From Agapanthus africanus (taxonomy: Eukaryota; Streptophyta; Magnoliopsida; Asparagales; Amaryllidaceae): DNA of 64,000 bases. Under the pieces are notes generated by a model. The model made no database searches. It worked only from the letters and a program-made list of their open reading frames with translations, and was not told the DNA's origin. Made by a program: the position numbers and the translations under genes. Shown piece by piece: positions 24,680 to 36,675 of the stretch (position 1 is the stretch's first letter; every line of letters starts with the position of its first letter). Location: NCBI GenBank assembly GCA_030015575.1, contig CM057346.1:112015899-112079898 (forward strand). Reading direction: 5' to 3'.

Positions 24680-26427
24680 TTGATCAAGATTACTCTCGCC
24701 GACAGAAAAAGGTGAAGGTTCGGCAAGAAGAGAAATATTCTGTCAAGCCACAAAAGGCGACGGCTACTTGGGTGCCCACTACAACGGCCCCCTCAACTTC
24801 GACCGCCCACAAGAAGAGAAGGCCGAAGAAAATCCCTGAGTCTGCAACGAATTGCAAGACCACTGAACCCAAACGCCCTAAGTCTGGGGGCATGGTAACA
24901 CATACCGTCTATATGGCTTCCGGAAAAGAGGAAAGCCGTGCTTCTGCGGGTCATCGACCGCTTACCCGATCGATAACGAAGGCTCAGGAGCAACAGCAGC
25001 AAAAACTACAGGAGATGCTGACTGCAATGGCCGCACTCATTGGACCGAAAGAAAGTCCAGAGACTTCAGAGCAGCGTCAAGAACAAGAAACTAATGCTGA
25101 ATTCCTCCAAAGAATGTTTGAGAGGAAAGAAAAAGAGGCCGCGGAACAGGCAGCCAACATAAAACGAATGGCTCTTTTGTTCCAGGACATGGTCGGAATG
25201 ATGGTACAGCCGGAACCTCCAGCTGAAGACCCTCCGATTATCATTGAAGACGACAGAGGGGAGCCATCCAACCCTCCTCCGGCTCTTTCAGCAGCCAAGG
25301 AGGAAACCATCTCCAAGGCCGCTCTGGATGATTACATTGCCCAGCAAATACGAGCTCACCAGGCGAATGAAGCGGCTGGGCAGATCGTTAAAACTGGACG
25401 ACCCTATCCGGGATGGTATGACCAAATAAGGTACCCGTCGGGATATACGATCCCCAAATTCCACGTATATAAGGGGACGGGAAATCCGCATCAGCACGTC
25501 GCTCAATTCAAAGCCTTATGCGGCAACACTGGAGATGATGATAAACTTCTGCTCTGCCAGTTTGTTGGCAGGTTATCGGAAACGGCGTTCGAATGGTATT
25601 CTGAACTTCCAAATGACTCTATCAAGACATTTGCGGAGATGGAGCTGTTGTTCACGCAAAGATTCACAAGCGCTAACGAGCGTACTCCGATTACCGCGTT
25701 AATTAACGCCGGGGTGAAGCCAGGCGAGACGTGGGTGCAATACGCAATACGGTGGCGGAACTTATGGTCGAAGTGCGAGCAGCACATCGAAGAAGCGCCT
25801 GCAGTAGGCATGTTTGTAGGGACTCTTGACCCTCAAGCGACCATCTCACAATTCATGATATTTTTCAAGCCGACTACGTTCCAGTCCTTGATTGATAAGC
25901 TGGCCCAAATGGACCAGATGGTTCACAGGCCTTCCTCTTCGAAGCCGGAGCCGCGAAATGAAAAAGGGAAAAGGAAAGCGACTTTCGTCGCCAATGCTCA
26001 ACAGCAGCCCAGAGGTCCAAAATTAACTGATCGCCTAGATGGGAGACGGCAATTCTATAATGAGAAAATAAAACGCCCTTATTCGTTTCCCCGGGACAAA
26101 ACGAAGAGATTGTTCGAGCTGGCAATGCGCAACAGGCTCATTAATTTGCCAAATCCAAAACACCCTTTGCAACCCGGTGAGGCTAACAATCCCAATTATT
26201 TCCCCTATCACCAAGCGATAGGCCATCCGATTGAAGATTGCTTCATCTTTAAAGGCTGGATTGAAGATCAGAACCAACAGGGCAAATTCGCTCTGTCCGA
26301 GAAGTGGAAAGTAAGCCCGCCTCAACCGCATGCTCTTAAAATGGGGATACACCGGGGGTATCGTGCTCTTTTGTCGAAGAAGTTCCATACGAGGTCGTTC
26401 TTTCAACCAAAACGAAGAGAATGCTGA
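24676..26427 (+). pseudogene. Gag of the Tat-like element
   Basis: Frame of 583 codons. It opens at a GTG, so it probably once continued from the upstream frame; the first ATG is at 24891. Residues about 60-180 are Gln/Glu-rich and likely coiled. Residues about 255-415 form the retrotransposon gag (capsid) domain, with AFEWYSELP and an internal Trp-rich segment (WVQYAIRWRNLWSKC). A zinc-knuckle-like motif near residue 505 has the pattern Y-x-x-YH-x3-GHP-x-E-x-C. Gag packages the element RNA. The frame is lost at 26427 and continues in another phase from 26421. Confidence 0.88.
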
Positions 26428-27697
26428 AGGATCTCCAAACATGCCCGGCGATCAAATGGGAAAGTCCTCTGGAACCGGAAATCATCAAGGGAATGCTGAA
26501 ACCGCGCCCGACTCCAAAAATTAGTGGTGATAGTCAAAGCGCTCACACCCAGCCGTCAAAGTCTTCGAAGAAGAAGAAGAAGACCAAAAAGCCCGTAAAG
26601 CCTAATAACAAGCGCACGGACCTGCAAAAGCATATCGACGCGCTGGAAGAATATAACCAGAAGGCGCGAACCCCGGTCACACTTCAAGAGTTTCTCAGCC
26701 ACGTCTTTGAGGACGGAGATGATGACAATGGAGAAGACTCGTCAGATGAAACTAAGGGTTACGTGGCAAGCTGCCACATGATCTCTCACTCGTTAATAAA
26801 TAACGGAGAAGCTTCAGATACAAAAAAACTGGGGGCAAATCCCAAGCATAAACTCTTATAGGACCGTCAGACGAAATGATTAACGCGTTTCTGAACGAGG
26901 CATGTCTGAAAAGCAAAACTGATCGAGAGCGCGAAACGGCCATATTTGAAAAGGCTAAACGCCGGCGACTGGATGAAAGGATTGAAACACTCCCACCAGA
27001 TCAAAGTACATTCACCGCAAATAAAAGCAGGTTCCAGACAAGGAAAAGGTTCGCCAACGCCATATCGATGGGAATGAAGTTACCACCCTTCGAAGGAAAC
27101 ACTTCTGATGAGATACACCTTAATGAAGGAGATGTGCATCCTAACTACTGTCTATATCATCGAAGGATTACACACCCTACTGAAGAGTGCAACGCTTTTA
27201 AAAGATGGTGGCAGGGATATGTTGCTCACCGACAACATTTCAAGCGAATGAAATGCAAAACTCATCGGGAGCAAAGAAATACGACTGAGGAGCGTGAAAG
27301 AACTACTGGCAACTGTCACATGGTTGACGTCGGGGGATCACAAGTTCTCACCTTCGGGAGCGATTCTGACGAAGAAATAGCCCTTGGCCCTTTCTTTAAA
27401 GAACCCATCTCCGAAACGGAAGAAATGAAGACCTGTGAGAACATTCAGCTGCGCAATCATACGCTGTCAGAAAAGAAAGTTGGACTTGCTAACGGTGGAT
27501 CGAATAGAAAAGATCAAGGGAAAGAAAAAGTCCCTGAAGATATCGCCCTCGATGATCAAGTCGTCAAAGAGCTGACAGCCAAGGACCCGCCAAAGAAAAA
27601 TAAGGTGGATTACAACGTTTTGGCACATTTGAGGAAGTTACCCACACAGCTGAGCATTATCGATGCCCTCTTGCTATCAAAAGAAGAGATTCTCTGA
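26421..27697 (+). pseudogene. Gag-protease linker region, frameshifted
   Basis: Two overlapping-phase frames: 26421-26861 (Lys-rich, with KSSKKKKKTKKP and an acidic stretch) and 26876-27697. The second holds another zinc-knuckle-like motif (NYCLYHRRITHPTEEC) and an acidic FGSDSDEE motif. The phase change between the two, and again before the protease frame at 27751, shows at least two frameshifts. The region corresponds to spacer protein between capsid and protease. Confidence 0.7.
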
Positions 27698-27750
27698 TCA
27701 AGGCGTTACAAGAGCCTGACCAATTTCAAGCTTTCCTCGCCGAAGAAAAG

Positions 27751-29532
27751 ATGAACGGGCTGGAAGAAGTGCACACTGCTGACATCACTTTCGGCGATGA
27801 AGATCTCCTCCTCGGAACGTATGAACACAACCGTCCCCTATATGTCTCCGGATACTGTCATGATATCAAGATAGGCAAAATCCTGATTGACAATGGGTCA
27901 TCCGTCAACCTCCTCAATGTAAGAGTGTTGAAAGAAATCTGCATGAGCGTTCAGCACCTCGCTCGTGATAAAATCACTATCTCCGGATTTGACTCCCAGT
28001 CATCACGGACGCTTGGGTCTGTGATTCTGACGTTACGCTTTGGGCTGCTAATCACGGACATCAAATTTCACGTCATTGACACCAAGACATGTTACAATGC
28101 TTTGCTCGGCAGGCCTTGGTTACATGAGTACAACATTATTCCTTCTACACAGCATCAGTGTATGAAGTACTTCAAAGATGGGCTTGAATATACCGTGACA
28201 GGAGAGCTAAATCCATTCTCCGTGAATGAAGTACGAAAGTACGAAGATGCAAAGTACTTCTTACCAGACTTCGAGGACACGGAGAAATGCTATAAGCCGA
28301 AGAACAAAGCTATCACCACTATTCCGGTTTTCGGGAGTGATACCGAGGAGGAAGAAGAAATAGTTTATTCAGGGCCGCCCCAATGCAACAAGCCGGGACC
28401 GTCCACCCCTATTTTGGTTTTCGGCAGCGACTCGGAAGATGAGGTCAATGCCATATTTTCTGCTCGGCCATCGATTCAAGCCTTCGCTGATGAAGATCAA
28501 AGTTTGCAAGTTGCCATGGTTCCACGGGAGCATTACAAAGAGCTCGATGCACTTGAAACTTATAGTGTGCAAGAACTGCAGATATTCTATGTCCATCCCA
28601 GGCGAAGAGATGAAAAGGTGATCCTCTTTTATCGATCCACGGAAACCAAAGTGGAGAAAGAAACTTGGCATGGTGCCGATTCTACACTTGACAGGCTCCA
28701 GCCCATCCGTCTGCCCAGATACTACACAGACGGCTTAAAAAGGCTATGGAGGCGCCAAGGCGTACCCCTTAAGAAGACTGCTCGACAAGCTCGGTTCTAC
28801 AACAGGATCTGGGACGTCCCCGGAACTCAGCGAAAGTTGCCCAACGGAAGAATGGAAACGATCGGGCTTGGATATGTTCAATCCCAGAAACGGGAGCGAT
28901 TTCGCGGCTGCTACGTCATACATGACTTTGATAAAGAAAGAGATGCTCTGTGGGAAGATGCTAACCCTGAACCAAAACGAGCTCCCGTTATGAAAATGCC
29001 AAGCCCGTCATTCGAAGAACAAATGGACAAGCTTATAAGGGAAGCGGGTCAAAAGGTTCGAGACGACCATAATCGCGAAATGGCCATCTACGAAAAAGCC
29101 ATAGCGCAGCGCCTCCTTCAGCAGGCTACAGAAAATGACGATGCCCTCCGCCGCCAACCCGTCACAAAGAAGACCCGATGCAAAGGCAAAAATAAACCCA
29201 AGAACGGAAAAAGCGTTCGACAGCAGCATAGCGGATCTAAGAAGCCACGCGATCAAGAATCAAGCAGCCGGGATCCGTCTCTTATAAAGAAGATGGGTCG
29301 AGCATATTCTTTTCCCCAAGACAAGACAAAGAAGATATTCGATCTTGTTATAAAACATCAGATGATTACCCTCCCGGAGTCTAAGCACCCCGAGCAGGCA
29401 AGCGAGGTCTCTCACCCGAATTATTGCTCCTATCACCGAGCAATAGGACATCCTCTCGAAGTCTGCTTCACATTCAAAGACTGGGTAGAAGATCAGTATC
29501 AACTCGGCAAGTTCGCTCTGTCTAGCAGCTAG
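27751..29532 (+). pseudogene. Aspartic protease domain and following spacer
   Basis: Frame of 593 codons ending in TAG (29530-29532). The retropepsin active-site motif is at residues 45-50, ILIDNGS, with Asn after the catalytic Asp where many families have Ser or Thr. LLGRPWL near residue 114 is the usual second protease motif. The C-terminal part has two acidic VFGSD motifs, a basic Lys-rich segment and a third zinc-knuckle-like motif (NYCSYHRAIGHPLEVC). The RT frame starting at 29632 is in the same phase, so the TAG is an in-frame interruption. Confidence 0.85.
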
Positions 29533-29631
29533 AGGATAACCCCACCGCAGAAGCATGAACCGAAAACCACGTATATAGCGAGAGTAGAACCCGACCAACA
29601 TCGGTCTTGGAAGCGATCTCGTACCTGTCAC

Positions 29632-30909
29632 GTGATAACGATGTCAGAAGAAGAACCCGAGAATATGGACGACCTCCCCTGGTGCTTCGAAAACGATGAT
29701 GACGAAGTGATCTCAGAATTTCCACCGGCGCCAAAAGAGCTGGAAGATGGGATACATACTACTGCAGATAACCTCAGAAAAATCGACTTGGGGACAGCAG
29801 ACGACCCTCGGCCGACGTTCGTCAGCGAGCTGTTATCTGAAGAACAGGTGGCTACGCTAAAAGACGTGCTCATGCAGTATAAAGACTGCTTTGCATGGAA
29901 CTATTCCGAGATGCCCGGATTGGATCCAGAGATAGCCGTCCACAAATTGGCAATATCTCCGGACGCCAAGCCGATCAAACAAGCAACGAGAAGGATGCGG
30001 CTCGAGCTTGAGATGAGCATCAACACCGAGTTCAAGAAGCTAATCGACTCCGGCTTTATTCAAGAAGTTCAATACCCCGACTGGATTGCCAATATTGTCC
30101 GAGTGATGAAGAAAAATGGGACGATGCGCATCTGCGTGGACTTTCGGGACCTCAACAAAGCTTGCCCGAAAGACGACTTTCCCGTACCGGTCACCGAGCT
30201 GATGATAGACAATACGTCCACTCACAAAGTTTTCTCCTTCATGGACGGCTCATCAGGATACAATCAGATAATGATGCATCCCGAGGACCAGAAGCATACC
30301 GCTTTCCGGACCCTTTTGGGCATATTCTACTACAAGGTGATGCCCTTCAGTCAAAAGAACGCCGGTGCCACCTATTAAAGGGCCATGACGAAGATTTTCG
30401 ATGACCTCATACATGAAATCGTCGAATGCTATATTGACGACCTCGTAGTTAAAAACAAATCATACGAGGAGCATTTAGAATATCTGAAGACCGTGTTTCA
30501 GCGCCTTCGGAAATACAATTTGAAGATGAACCCTCTTAAATGCGCGTTCGGAGTTTTCTCAGGTAAATTCCTAGGATTCATTGTGCGACACCGAGGTATC
30601 GAAATAGACCCGTCAAAGATCAAGGCGATCATGGAAATGCCTCCGCCAAGAACTCTCAAACAGCTGCGGTCTCTCCAAGGAAAGCCCGCGTATATCCGGC
30701 GGTTCATAGCTAACCTCTCCGGAAAATGCCGCCCCTACAGTCACTTGATGAAGAAGGGAACCCCGTTCGTCTGGGCTCGCAAATGCCAAGGTGCACTGGA
30801 CGAAATCAAGCAATACCTACAAAATCCGCCGGTACTGACGGCTCCGGTCAAGGGAAAGCCTCTCATTCTGTATACAACAGCCCTTGAAGGTTCCTTAGGC
30901 GCGCTGTAG
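29632..30909 (+). pseudogene. Reverse transcriptase domain, interrupted
   Basis: Same phase as the protease frame. RT motifs visible in order: RICVDFRDLNKACPKD (about 30127-30174), a segment with SSGYNQIMMHPED, and the catalytic YIDD at 30430-30441. A TAA at 30376 interrupts between the latter two. The thumb and connection follow to 30909, where TAG and TAA lie two codons apart. RT copies element RNA into DNA within virus-like particles. The stops show that this copy cannot make full-length polymerase. Confidence 0.9.
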
Positions 30910-30951
30910 GCATAAGAGAACGACCAAGGGAAAGAAAGAGCCCTTTATTAT

Positions 30952-31878
30952 TTGAGTCGAGTTCTCCTGGGGGCAGAAAGCAATTACTCCCCTATCGAAA
31001 AACACTACCTGGCGTTGATCTTCGCAATAACGAAGCTCAGACACTACGCATTGGCACATGAGGTCCATTTCATATCAAAGGTGGATCCCCTCAAATATTT
31101 GATGTCAAAGGCCATATTAACGGGACGGCTCGCTAAATGGGCCCTACTCTTAATGGAATTCTCGATAACTTATCGCCCTCTCAAGATAGTGAAAGACCAG
31201 GCCATCGCCGACTTCCTCGCTGAACATCCGATACCTGCCGATTCTCCTTTGAACTGCGAATTGCCCGACGAGCACGCGTTTGACACGATCGACGGGGAGA
31301 AAAGAGAGAATGATACCCAGTGGGAACTCTACTTCGATGGAGCATCTTCCATGAAGAAAAGAAAGCATGCCACTCCTATAATCAAATCAGAAGTAGGCCT
31401 CATCTTCGTGACTCCACAAGGAAGGATAATGCACTTCGCCTTCTCCTTAACAGAGCCAAGGACGAACAATGAAGCTGAATATGAAGCTTTGATAGCAGGT
31501 TTTGAGATCGCTGTCGACATGAGAATTGAAAACCTCCTCATATACGGAGACTCCCAGTTGATCGTTAGTTAAGTAAACGGCGACTATTAAACATGCAAGC
31601 CAGAGTTGGTGAAGTACGGCGAGAGAGTGCAGCAACTGCTGACTCAAATCCCTTTCTACGTCCTGGAAAGCATACCGCGAGCAGAGAATAGCAAAGCGGA
31701 TGCATTAGCCAAGCTCGCTAAAGAATTGGCTGACGAAAACCTTAATGACGTGAGGATCGTTGTGCAAAGCCGTCGGGTTCTTACGCCAGCAGAAATATCT
31801 CCGGAATCTTCCGAAGAAAAGGGAGCGACCAAGCAAACGGCCCTGCAGATAGAGGACCAGGAAAAGGCTATGGATTGA
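30952..31878 (+). pseudogene. Dual RNase H region
   Basis: The first part (about 30850-31230) is the gypsy-type RNase H, readable in YLSR..LGAESNYSPIEKHYLAL. Its first catalytic Asp is not where expected, fitting the decayed connection role known in Tat elements. The second part (about 31320-31740) is the archaeal-type RNase H: YFDGAS, TNNEAEYEALIAG, YGDSQLI and KADALAKLA supply the Asp, Glu, Asp, Asp series. TAA codons at 31570 and 31588 and a TGA at 31876 break the frame. Two RNase H domains in tandem are diagnostic of the Tat lineage. Confidence 0.85.
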
Positions 31879-33122
31879 AGAGAAGTCTTTATAGACTACT
31901 TCAAATCCCGTCAAACGCCTAAATATGCGTCCTCAAGACATCAGCTCATGAAACGAGCTCTATCTTTTGCCTTCGTCAATGATACTCTCTATAAAAGATC
32001 ATTTGATTCTCTTTAGCTAAGATGCCTGGGACCTGAAGAGGCAAGGAGAGTCGTCCAAGAAACTCACAACGGACTCTGCGGTTCTCACCAAGCCGGGCCG
32101 AAGATGAAGCTAAAGATCAAAAGGATGGGCTACTATTGGCCCACAATGATCCAAGACTGCCTCGAATACGTGAAGCAGTGCCACTCATGCCAGATTCATG
32201 AGGACTTTATCCATTATTATCCAAATCCGCTACACCCAACAGTGGCTAGCTGGCCATTCGAAATGTGGGGAACTAACATAATCGGACCCATCGAACCAGT
32301 ATCGTCCAGAGGACATCGGTTCATTTTGGCAACAACCGATTACTTCTCCAAGTGGGCAGAAGCAATACCGCTAAGAGAAGTGAAGACGGAGAATATCCTC
32401 CATTTCTTCAAGACGCACGTCATTTACCGGTTTGGCACTCCACGACGAATCATCTCCGATAACGGGCCAGCCTATAGAAGTCACAAAGCAGACGTTTTGC
32501 GCAGCAACATAATATAGACTGGAGATATTCTTCGATTTATAATCCCCGAACTAACGGTCTAGCTGAGGCTTTCAACAAGACCTTGACGAAGATCGTGAAA
32601 AAGACGGTGTCTCGAAAGAAGGATTGGCACGAGAGACTGCATGAAGCTCTCTGGGCGTATCGAACTATGTTCAAAACGGCCACAAATACAACGCTGTATG
32701 CATTGGTATTCGGCACTGAAGCAGTACTCCCTTTGGAGATAGAGCTGCCTTCCCTACGAGTGGTGGTTCACTACGAGCTAACAGACGAAGAAAATGCTCA
32801 CCTTCGGCTTAAGGAGCTCGACGCCCTTGATGAAACCCGACTCATGGCACAACAAAACTTGGAAGCTTACAAAGCAAAGATGACGCGCTCATACGAAAGA
32901 TTGACTAGGCCGAGAGCATTCCGCCAAGGCGAACTCGTGCTAGTGGTCAAGAGACCTATGATCCCCAATCATGCCAAGCGGGGGAAATTCGAGCCGAACT
33001 ATGAAGGCCCGTATATCATAGACAAAGTCTACCAGGGTGGAGCCTATCTACTCATGGACATGCATGGTGAAAGACCTTTCAGGCCAATAAACGGTCGCTT
33101 CCTAAAAAAATACTACGCCTGA
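31879..33122 (+). pseudogene. Integrase, interrupted, catalytic Asp changed
   Basis: Same phase as the RNase H frame until about 32515. An HHCC zinc-binding domain is visible (ETHNGLCGSH ... CHSCQ), then the core. At the position of the first catalytic acid the sequence is WGTNIIGP, Asn instead of Asp; the second Asp is in SDNGPAY and the Glu in AEAFNK. A TAG lies at 32014, and a frameshift between about 32470 and 32530 moves the rest to the frame 32583-33122. The C-terminus (GELVLVVKRP ... YEGPYIIDKV) has no chromodomain. Stop TGA at 33120. Confidence 0.88.
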
Positions 33123-33209
33123 CGAGTCACGGTCTAAGTCAACGATAGATGACGTCGTCTATGTCTGCTCGCTATCTTCCTAAGCCCAAACTCTATAAGT
33201 AGTAGCCGG

Positions 33210-33390
33210 CTTTCGGATCGAAACGTCCTTAAACTAACAACGGACCGAAACGTTCTTAAACTAACGATGGACCACTATATCCTAAAACTGGCTACGGACC
33301 GAAAAGTCCTTAAACTAACAATGGACCACTATGTCCTAAAACTAGCTATTGACCGAGACGTCGATAAACTACTACGGATCGCAGCATCCC
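33210..33390 (+). repeat. Degenerate ~32-bp tandem repeat after integrase
   Basis: About six units related to GGACCGAAACGTCCTTAAAC. The same motif family occurs in both LTRs (22925-23100 and 47150-47345), so it is element-specific and was duplicated between LTR and 3' region. Confidence 0.8.
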
Positions 33391-33558
33391 AAGGCTGACA
33401 CAAAAAAAAATAAAAAATAAAAAGAAGAAAAAGAAAACGGTATGTCCATAAGCAAAATGGGCACAGATGAAAACCCGAAAGGGCTCCGTGAGTAAAAACA
33501 GCAGGGCTACCGGCGAGTTTTGTGAAAACCCGAAAGGGCGCAATCTCGTTAAAAGACA

Positions 33559-33775
33559 CTTGTAAGGTCCTCACGACCTTGTAAGGAGAAAATACCTGCG
33601 TGAGATCCTTACGACTCACAAGGGGGCAACACACTTAGGGATCCCCACGATTCCTAAGGAGAAATTACACTTACGAGATCCGCACGACTCGTAAGGAGAA
33701 TTCCCCTTTGAGACCCTCACGGCTCACAGGGTTCAAAAGCCTTATGCTATAGGGATCTGAACCTGTTCTTAAGCC
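33559..33775 (+). repeat. Hairpin-unit array A
   Basis: Consecutive short units, each with a constant core like ATCCTCACGA between arms that are complementary within a unit but differ between units, for example CTTACGAG (33670-33677) and CTCGTAAG (33688-33695). GGAGAAA-type spacers separate units. The array ends near CTTAAGCC. Confidence 0.8.
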
Positions 33776-33905
33776 ATCACAATCTCCGATACTGCCCTAC
33801 AAGCGGTTCAATATTGACCCTTGTATACAATCCACGGACGCGAATAAACATTTCCCTAACAAAGTCTCACCCGCCACTAGGGACATGTTCACACAATGAA
33901 CGACC

Positions 33906-34120
33906 CTTGTAAGTCCTTTCGACTTATAAGGAGAAAATACTCTTGCAAGATCCTTATTACTTATAAGAGACCATGCACTTAAGACTCCTCACGATTCTTA
34001 AGGAGAAAACTCACCTACGAGATCCTCACGACTCGTAGGAAGAAATACCTTTATGAGACCCTTACGGCTCATGAAGTCAAAAGCCTTAGTCGACAGGATC
34101 TTAACCCTGTTTACTAAGCC
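33906..34120 (+). repeat. Hairpin-unit array B
   Basis: Same design as array A. Examples: CTTAAGA (33978-33984) with TCTTAAG (33996-34002), and CCTACGAG (34014-34021) with CTCGTAGG (34032-34039). It ends with a unit containing ACTAAGCC. Confidence 0.8.
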
Positions 34121-34227
34121 ATCTTTGTTCGACATCGACGAAGGCAAATGATGATTCGCTCCTGGCAATATCCCAGTTGCAGCGATGCTGATGCCTAAAT
34201 CGGTATCAAATCCTAAAACTCACAGCG

Positions 34228-34440
34228 AGGCTAGTGCATATGAAATAGCCGAAATGATTGGGCAACTTGCAAATCAGCAAGTAAAAATGTATGCATACAA
34301 AATAGCCGAAATGATTGGGCAACTCGCAATAAAAATCAGCGAATAAAAATAAAACAAATAGCCGAAATGATTGGGCACCGCGAAAAATATCCGAAATGAT
34401 TGGGCAATCGCGAATTTCGTGATACAAAAAACTGAAATGA
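34228..34440 (+). repeat. Short AGCCGAAATGATTGGGCA repeats
   Basis: AGCCGAAATGATTGGGCA and close variants recur about five times in roughly 200 bp with uneven spacing. No coding potential; part of the element's 3' untranslated zone. Confidence 0.8.
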
Positions 34441-34798
34441 TAGAGCATCGCGGAAAGAAAGAAATAAAAAAATTCTGAAAGAATAAAACTTTTGCCCTAC
34501 AGGTGAGATTACATCAATCCCTGTATACAATCCAGGGGCACAAACAAAGAGGGGACCATACCTTCCCCGCAGACTCCATCCGAAAGAGAGCCAAATCTCG
34601 ACGGTTCACAGACAGCCTGGAGATCATCTCAACATTCGTCTCACTACAACAGATACAACATCAACAAATCGGAGCTGCGGCGAAGTTCCCAGTTCCATGA
34701 CTCGCCGAAACACAGACAACTGAGAGTCAACCCCCGACTCCGTGAAATACGGATAAAGTCAACTCTTCATGGTTTCGCAAAACACGGCTATATCAAAC

Positions 34799-36640
34799 CG
34801 ACCCCGTGGGGAGCATCCAGAGCAAATTCCTGGTCACGTGGAACACGGCCTATGTCAATCCTGACCCCGTAGGAAACGTCCAGAGCGGATCCTGGTCCTC
34901 ACAGAACACGGCTATGTCAATCCTGACCCCGTGGGAAGCATCCAGAGCAAATTCCTGGTCAAGTGGAACACAGACTATGTCAATCCTGACCCCGTGGGAA
35001 ACGTCCAGAGCGGAGAATGGTCCTCGCAGAACACGGCTATGTCAATCTTGACCCCGTGGGAAGCATCCAGAGCAAATTCCTGGTCACGTGGAACACGGCC
35101 TATGTCAATCCTGACCCCGTAGGAAACGTCCAGAGCGGAGCCTGGTCCTCCCAGAACACGGCTATGTCAAACCGACCCCGTGGGAAGCATTCAAAGCAAA
35201 TTCCTGGTCACGTGGAACAGGGTCTATGTCAATCCTGACCCCGTAGGAAACGTCCAGAGCGGAGCCTGGTCCTCGCAGAACACGGCTATGTCAAACCGAC
35301 CCCGTGGGAAGCATCCAGAGCAAATTCCTGGTCACATGGAACACAGCCTATGTCAATCCTGACCCCGTGGGAAACGTCCAGAGCGGAGCCTGGTCCTCGC
35401 AAAACACGGTTATGTCAATCCTGACCCCATGGGAAGCATCCAGAGCAAATTCCTGGTCAAGTGGAACACGGCCTATGTCAATCCTGACCCCGTGGGAAAC
35501 GTCCAGAGCGGAACCTGGTCCTCGCAGAACACGGCTATGTCAAACCGACCCCGTGGGAAACGTCCAGAGCGGATCCTGGTCCTCGCAAAACACGGCTATG
35601 TCAAACCGACCCCGTGGGAAGCATTCAGAGCAAATTGCTGGTCACGTGGAACACGGCCTATGTCAATCCTGACCCTGTGGGAAACGTTCAGAGTGGATCC
35701 GGGTCCTCGCAAAACACGGCTATGTCAATCCTGACCCCATAAGAAGCATCCAGAGCAAATTCCTGGTCACGTGGAATACGGCCTATGTCAATCCTGACCA
35801 TGTGGGAAACGTCCAGAGCGGATCCTGGTCCTTGCAGAACACGGCTATGTCAAACCGACCCCGTGGGAAGCATTCAGAGCAAATTCCTGGTCACGTGGAA
35901 CACGGCCTATGTCAATCCTGACCCCGTGGGAAACGTTCAGAGTGGATCCGGGTCCTCGCAGAACACGGCTATGCCAATCATGACCCCGTAGGAAGCATCC
36001 AGAGCAAATTCCTGGTCACGTGGAACACGGCCTATGTCAATCCTGACCCCGTAGGAAACGTCCAGAGCGGAGCCTGGTCCTCGCAGAACACGACTATGTC
36101 AATCCTGACCCCGTGGGAAGCATCCAGAGCAAATTCTTGGTCACGTGGAACACGACCTATATCAATCTTGACCCCGTGGGAAACGTCCAGAGCGGATCCT
36201 GGTCCTCGCAGAACACGGCTATGTCAATCCTGACCCCGTGGGAAGCGTCCAGAGTAAATTCCTAGTCAAGTGGAACACGGCCTATGTCAATCCTGACCCT
36301 TGGGAAACGTCCAGAGCAAATTCCTGGTCACGTGGAACACGGCCTATGTCAATCCTGACCCCGTAAGAAACGTCCAGAGCGGAGCCTGGTCCTCGCAGAA
36401 CACGGCTATGTCAATCCTGACCCCATAGGAAGCATCCAGAGCAAATTCCTAGTCACGTGGAACACGGCCTATGTCAATCCTGACCCCGTGGGAAACGTCC
36501 AGAGCGGATCCTGATCCTCGCAGAACACGGCTATGTCAATCCTGACCCTGTGGGAAGCATCCAGAGCAACTTCTTGGTCATGTGGAACACGGCCTATGTC
36601 AATCTTGACCCCGTGGGAAACGCCCAGAACAACTCCTGAT
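34799..36640 (+). repeat. 125-bp satellite-like array (63+62-bp half-units)
   Basis: About 14-15 dimeric units. One half-unit carries GGGAAGCATCCAGAGCAAAT and TGGTCACGTGGAACACGG; the other carries AAACGTCCAGAGCGGA and TCCTCGCAGAACACGG. Both begin GACCCCGT and end near TATGTCAA. Several half-units are missing or doubled and spacing varies slightly, as expected from unequal exchange. Tandem arrays in the 3' untranslated zone are typical of Tat/Ogre-type elements and can seed satellites. Open frames across it are repeat artefacts. Confidence 0.95.
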
Positions 36641-36675
36641 TCCGTGAAACGCGAATGATGTAGATCTCATCAAAC

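Noticed and set aside
34806..35991. Several 60-122 codon frames with repeated peptides around SIQSKFLVTWNTAYVNPDP
   Set aside because: They are translations of the 125-bp tandem array; frames shift from unit to unit and no start or codon bias supports a gene.
34799..36640. CRISPR-like regular repeat
   Set aside because: No spacers of unique sequence; head-to-tail tandem units in a plant retrotransposon.
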